Source of the DNA: Alphaproteobacteria bacterium
GTDB lineage: Bacteria > Pseudomonadota > Alphaproteobacteria > RF32 > CAG-239
NCBI GenBank assembly: GCA_017963715.1
Contig: JAGCTK010000154.1
Coordinates: 1 to 6,565 of the forward strand
Reading direction: 5' to 3'
DNA length: 6,565 nt
The position numbers and the translations under genes are program-made. Positions 5,302 through 6,565 of this stretch are shown in pieces. A model generated the notes under the pieces. It was not told the origin of the DNA, searched no databases, and saw only the letters and a program-made list of their open reading frames with translations. Each line of letters starts with the position of its first letter. Positions within the stretch are counted from its first letter, which is position 1.

Positions 5302-6462
5302 ATGTCGACACGTTATCTTTCAAAATTACAACTGGATGCGGAATTGAATAAATGCCTGAACTGCAAGGCAAGCCCCTGTATGCACGCGTGTCCGGTGAAA
5401 TGTTCGCCCAAAGAATTTATTGAGGCTGCGAAAGCAAAAGATTATGCATCTGCTATTCAAACAATTGTGCACAACAATCCGTTGGGGCATACGTGCGGTC
5501 TGATTTGTCCGGAACATTTTTGCGTGAAAGCCTGTATGCGTGCCAAAATTGACAATCCGATTAATATTCCGCTTGTTCAAGCGACATTGGTCAAAATGTT
5601 TCGGGAAAAAAATCATTTATCTGATATATTCGAGGCCAACGGCAAAAAAATTGCGATTGTCGGTGCCGGTCCTGCGGGTTTGGCGGCGGCTTGGCAATTG
5701 TTGCAACTGGGGTATGAAATTAAGATATTTGAACAATCATCTGCCGTTGGCGGCGCGCTCAATTTGATACCTGACGAGCGGTTGCCGCATGCGGCGATTG
5801 AAGATGATTGGGACGATATTCGTCAAATGGGGCAAGCAGATATTGTTTATGATTGTAAAATAGACAATCCGTTGGAATTGCTTGATGAGTATGACGGTGT
5901 GATTATGGCCGTCGGTGAGCAAAATATGATACAATTAGGTATCAAGGGCGAAGAATATATTACCCCTTATACCGAATATTTGCGCTATCCGCACCGTTTT
6001 ATGAACAAACAAAAAGTTGTGATTGTGGGGGGCGGCAATGTGGCGGCCGACTGTGCAACGACTGCGCATAACTTGGGCGCCAAAGAAGTGACAATGTTGG
6101 TGCGGCGGCAATTAAACCATTTAAGAATTGATAAAAAAGAACTGTTAAATTTGCTTGATAAAGGCATCAATATTATGCCAAACACCCGTCTTACAGCGGT
6201 TAAAAAAGCAGATGATGTGTTGCGTTTTAAAACATGCTCGACGTATATAGAAGAAGGTCAATGTTTGGATATTAAAGGTTCGGATGTGGAACGCGGGGAG
6301 GTTGATTTAATTATCAAAGCCATCGGGAGTGTGGCGGATAAACCCGTTCAAAACGAAAAAATCATTTATGCGGGCGATTGCAAAATCGGCGGTTCAACCG
6401 TGGTTGAGGCGATTGCCTCGGGTATTGACGCGGCCAAAATCATACATAGCCGATTGATTTAA
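5302..6462 (+). CDS. [4Fe-4S] FAD/NAD(P)H oxidoreductase, GltD/PreT-like
   Basis: A 386-residue flavoprotein resembling the small subunit of glutamate synthase (GltD) and dihydropyrimidine dehydrogenase subunit PreT. Such proteins pass electrons from NAD(P)H through FAD and iron-sulfur clusters to a partner. The N-terminal domain (about 1-110) has two Cys sets: C18-x2-C21-x4-C26-x3-C30-P and C65-x3-C69-P-x4-C74-x3-C78, as in the dicluster domain (Fer4_20). KIAIVGAGPAGLAAA (116-130) is the FAD Rossmann motif, followed by VGGALNL (149-155). VVIVGGGNVAAD (239-250) is the NAD(P) Rossmann motif. YAGDCKIGGSTVVEAIASG (356-374) is the C-terminal FAD-contact block. It is shorter than GltD (about 450-480) and PreT (about 410). 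No large subunit (GltB) or PreA lies in the window, so its electron acceptor is unknown. Only a weak site (TTAGG, about 12 bases upstream) precedes the ATG at 5302. It is more GC-rich than the first genes. It could be a housekeeping gene flanking the glycan locus. Confidence 0.88.
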   Translation: MSTRYLSKLQLDAELNKCLNCKASPCMHACPVKCSPKEFIEAAKAKDYASAIQTIVHNNPLGHTCGLICPEHFCVKACMRAKIDNPINIPLVQATLVKMFREKNHLSDIFEANGKKIAIVGAGPAGLAAAWQLLQLGYEIKIFEQSSAVGGALNLIPDERLPHAAIEDDWDDIRQMGQADIVYDCKIDNPLELLDEYDGVIMAVGEQNMIQLGIKGEEYITPYTEYLRYPHRFMNKQKVVIVGGGNVAADCATTAHNLGAKEVTMLVRRQLNHLRIDKKELLNLLDKGINIMPNTRLTAVKKADDVLRFKTCSTYIEEGQCLDIKGSDVERGEVDLIIKAIGSVADKPVQNEKIIYAGDCKIGGSTVVEAIASGIDAAKIIHSRLI

Positions 6463-6490
6463 AAAAACCTCCGCAAGGGAGGCTTTTTTA
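6461..6490. terminator. bidirectional intrinsic terminator
   Basis: A CCTCC stem arm (6468-6472), a GCAAG loop, and a GGAGG arm (6478-6482) are followed by C and six T on the plus strand. They are preceded by seven A, which read as seven T on the minus strand. The A tract begins within the oxidoreductase stop codon. It can end transcription of the plus-strand operon and of the convergent tRNA gene. Confidence 0.88.
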
Positions 6491-6491
6491 T

Positions 6492-6565
6492 TGGTGATTC
6501 CAACGAGATTTGAACTCGTGTTGCAGCCTTGAGAGGGCCGCGTCCTAACCACTAGACGATGGAAC
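6492..6565 (-). tRNA. tRNA-Glu (anticodon CTC), 5' end cut by window edge
   Basis: Read on the minus strand, the sequence folds as a full cloverleaf. The D arm starts GTCTAGTGG, typical of tRNA-Glu. The anticodon stem is CGGCC/GGCTG with loop CTCTCAA and anticodon CTC at 6531-6533. The T arm is ACGAG/CTCGT with loop TTCAAAT. The 3' acceptor strand TGGAATC is followed by discriminator A and an encoded CCA (6492-6494). Pairing the acceptor stem requires one more G just beyond position 6565 (GGTTCCA with one G-U pair), so about one 5' base is missing. It reads GAG codons. The gene converges on the operon and shares its terminator. Confidence 0.93.

Noticed and set aside
229..6185. Many minus-strand and alternative-frame open frames of 60-110 codons
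   Set aside because: They lie opposite or inside genes with clear family motifs and lack ribosome binding sites or recognisable domains, so they are shadows.

Overview
The window is a run of co-directional plus-strand genes that looks like the 3' part of a surface-polysaccharide (capsule, LPS O-antigen or glycan) locus from an AT-rich bacterium. It ends at an intrinsic terminator that faces a minus-strand tRNA-Glu gene. The tRNA encodes its own CCA end, and the gene content (GT8 and GT2 glycosyltransferases, a nucleotide-sugar-type SDR, a DUF1796 protein) suits a Gram-negative host. A low-GC proteobacterium, possibly a host-associated alphaproteobacterium, is my best guess, but nothing here fixes the taxon.

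Layout: (1) positions 1-123 hold the probable 3' end of an upstream gene that overlaps the next start. (2) 107-835 encodes a DUF1796-like (putative papain-like cysteine peptidase fold) protein. (3) 841-1668 encodes an extended-SDR NAD(P)-dependent sugar epimerase/reductase. (4) 1665-2582 encodes a GT8 glycosyltransferase. (5) 2584-3381 and 3374-4486 encode the N-terminal (TPP-binding) and C-terminal (pyrimidine-binding) halves of a split transketolase; the second half has an unusual Lys-rich C-terminal tail. (6) After a gap of about 105 bases, 4592-5278 encodes a GT2 glycosyltransferase. (7) 5302-6462 encodes a [4Fe-4S]/FAD/NAD(P)H oxidoreductase of the GltD/PreT type. (8) 6461-6490 is a hairpin terminator with A/T tracts on both sides. 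(9) 6492-6565 is tRNA-Glu(CTC), missing about one 5' base at the window edge.

Genes 107-4486 are very tightly packed (overlaps of 4 and 8 bases, gaps of 1 and 5 bases, and a 17-base overlap with the upstream frame), so they are probably cotranscribed and translationally coupled. The most interesting point is a dedicated two-subunit transketolase inside a glycan operon, beside a sugar reductase and glycosyltransferases. This suggests a TPP-dependent two-carbon transfer that makes or modifies an unusual sugar. That proposal is inference. The two 3' genes are somewhat more GC-rich by sampled hand counts and may be a separate transcription or acquisition unit. I saw no insertion sequence, integrase, CRISPR array or riboswitch.
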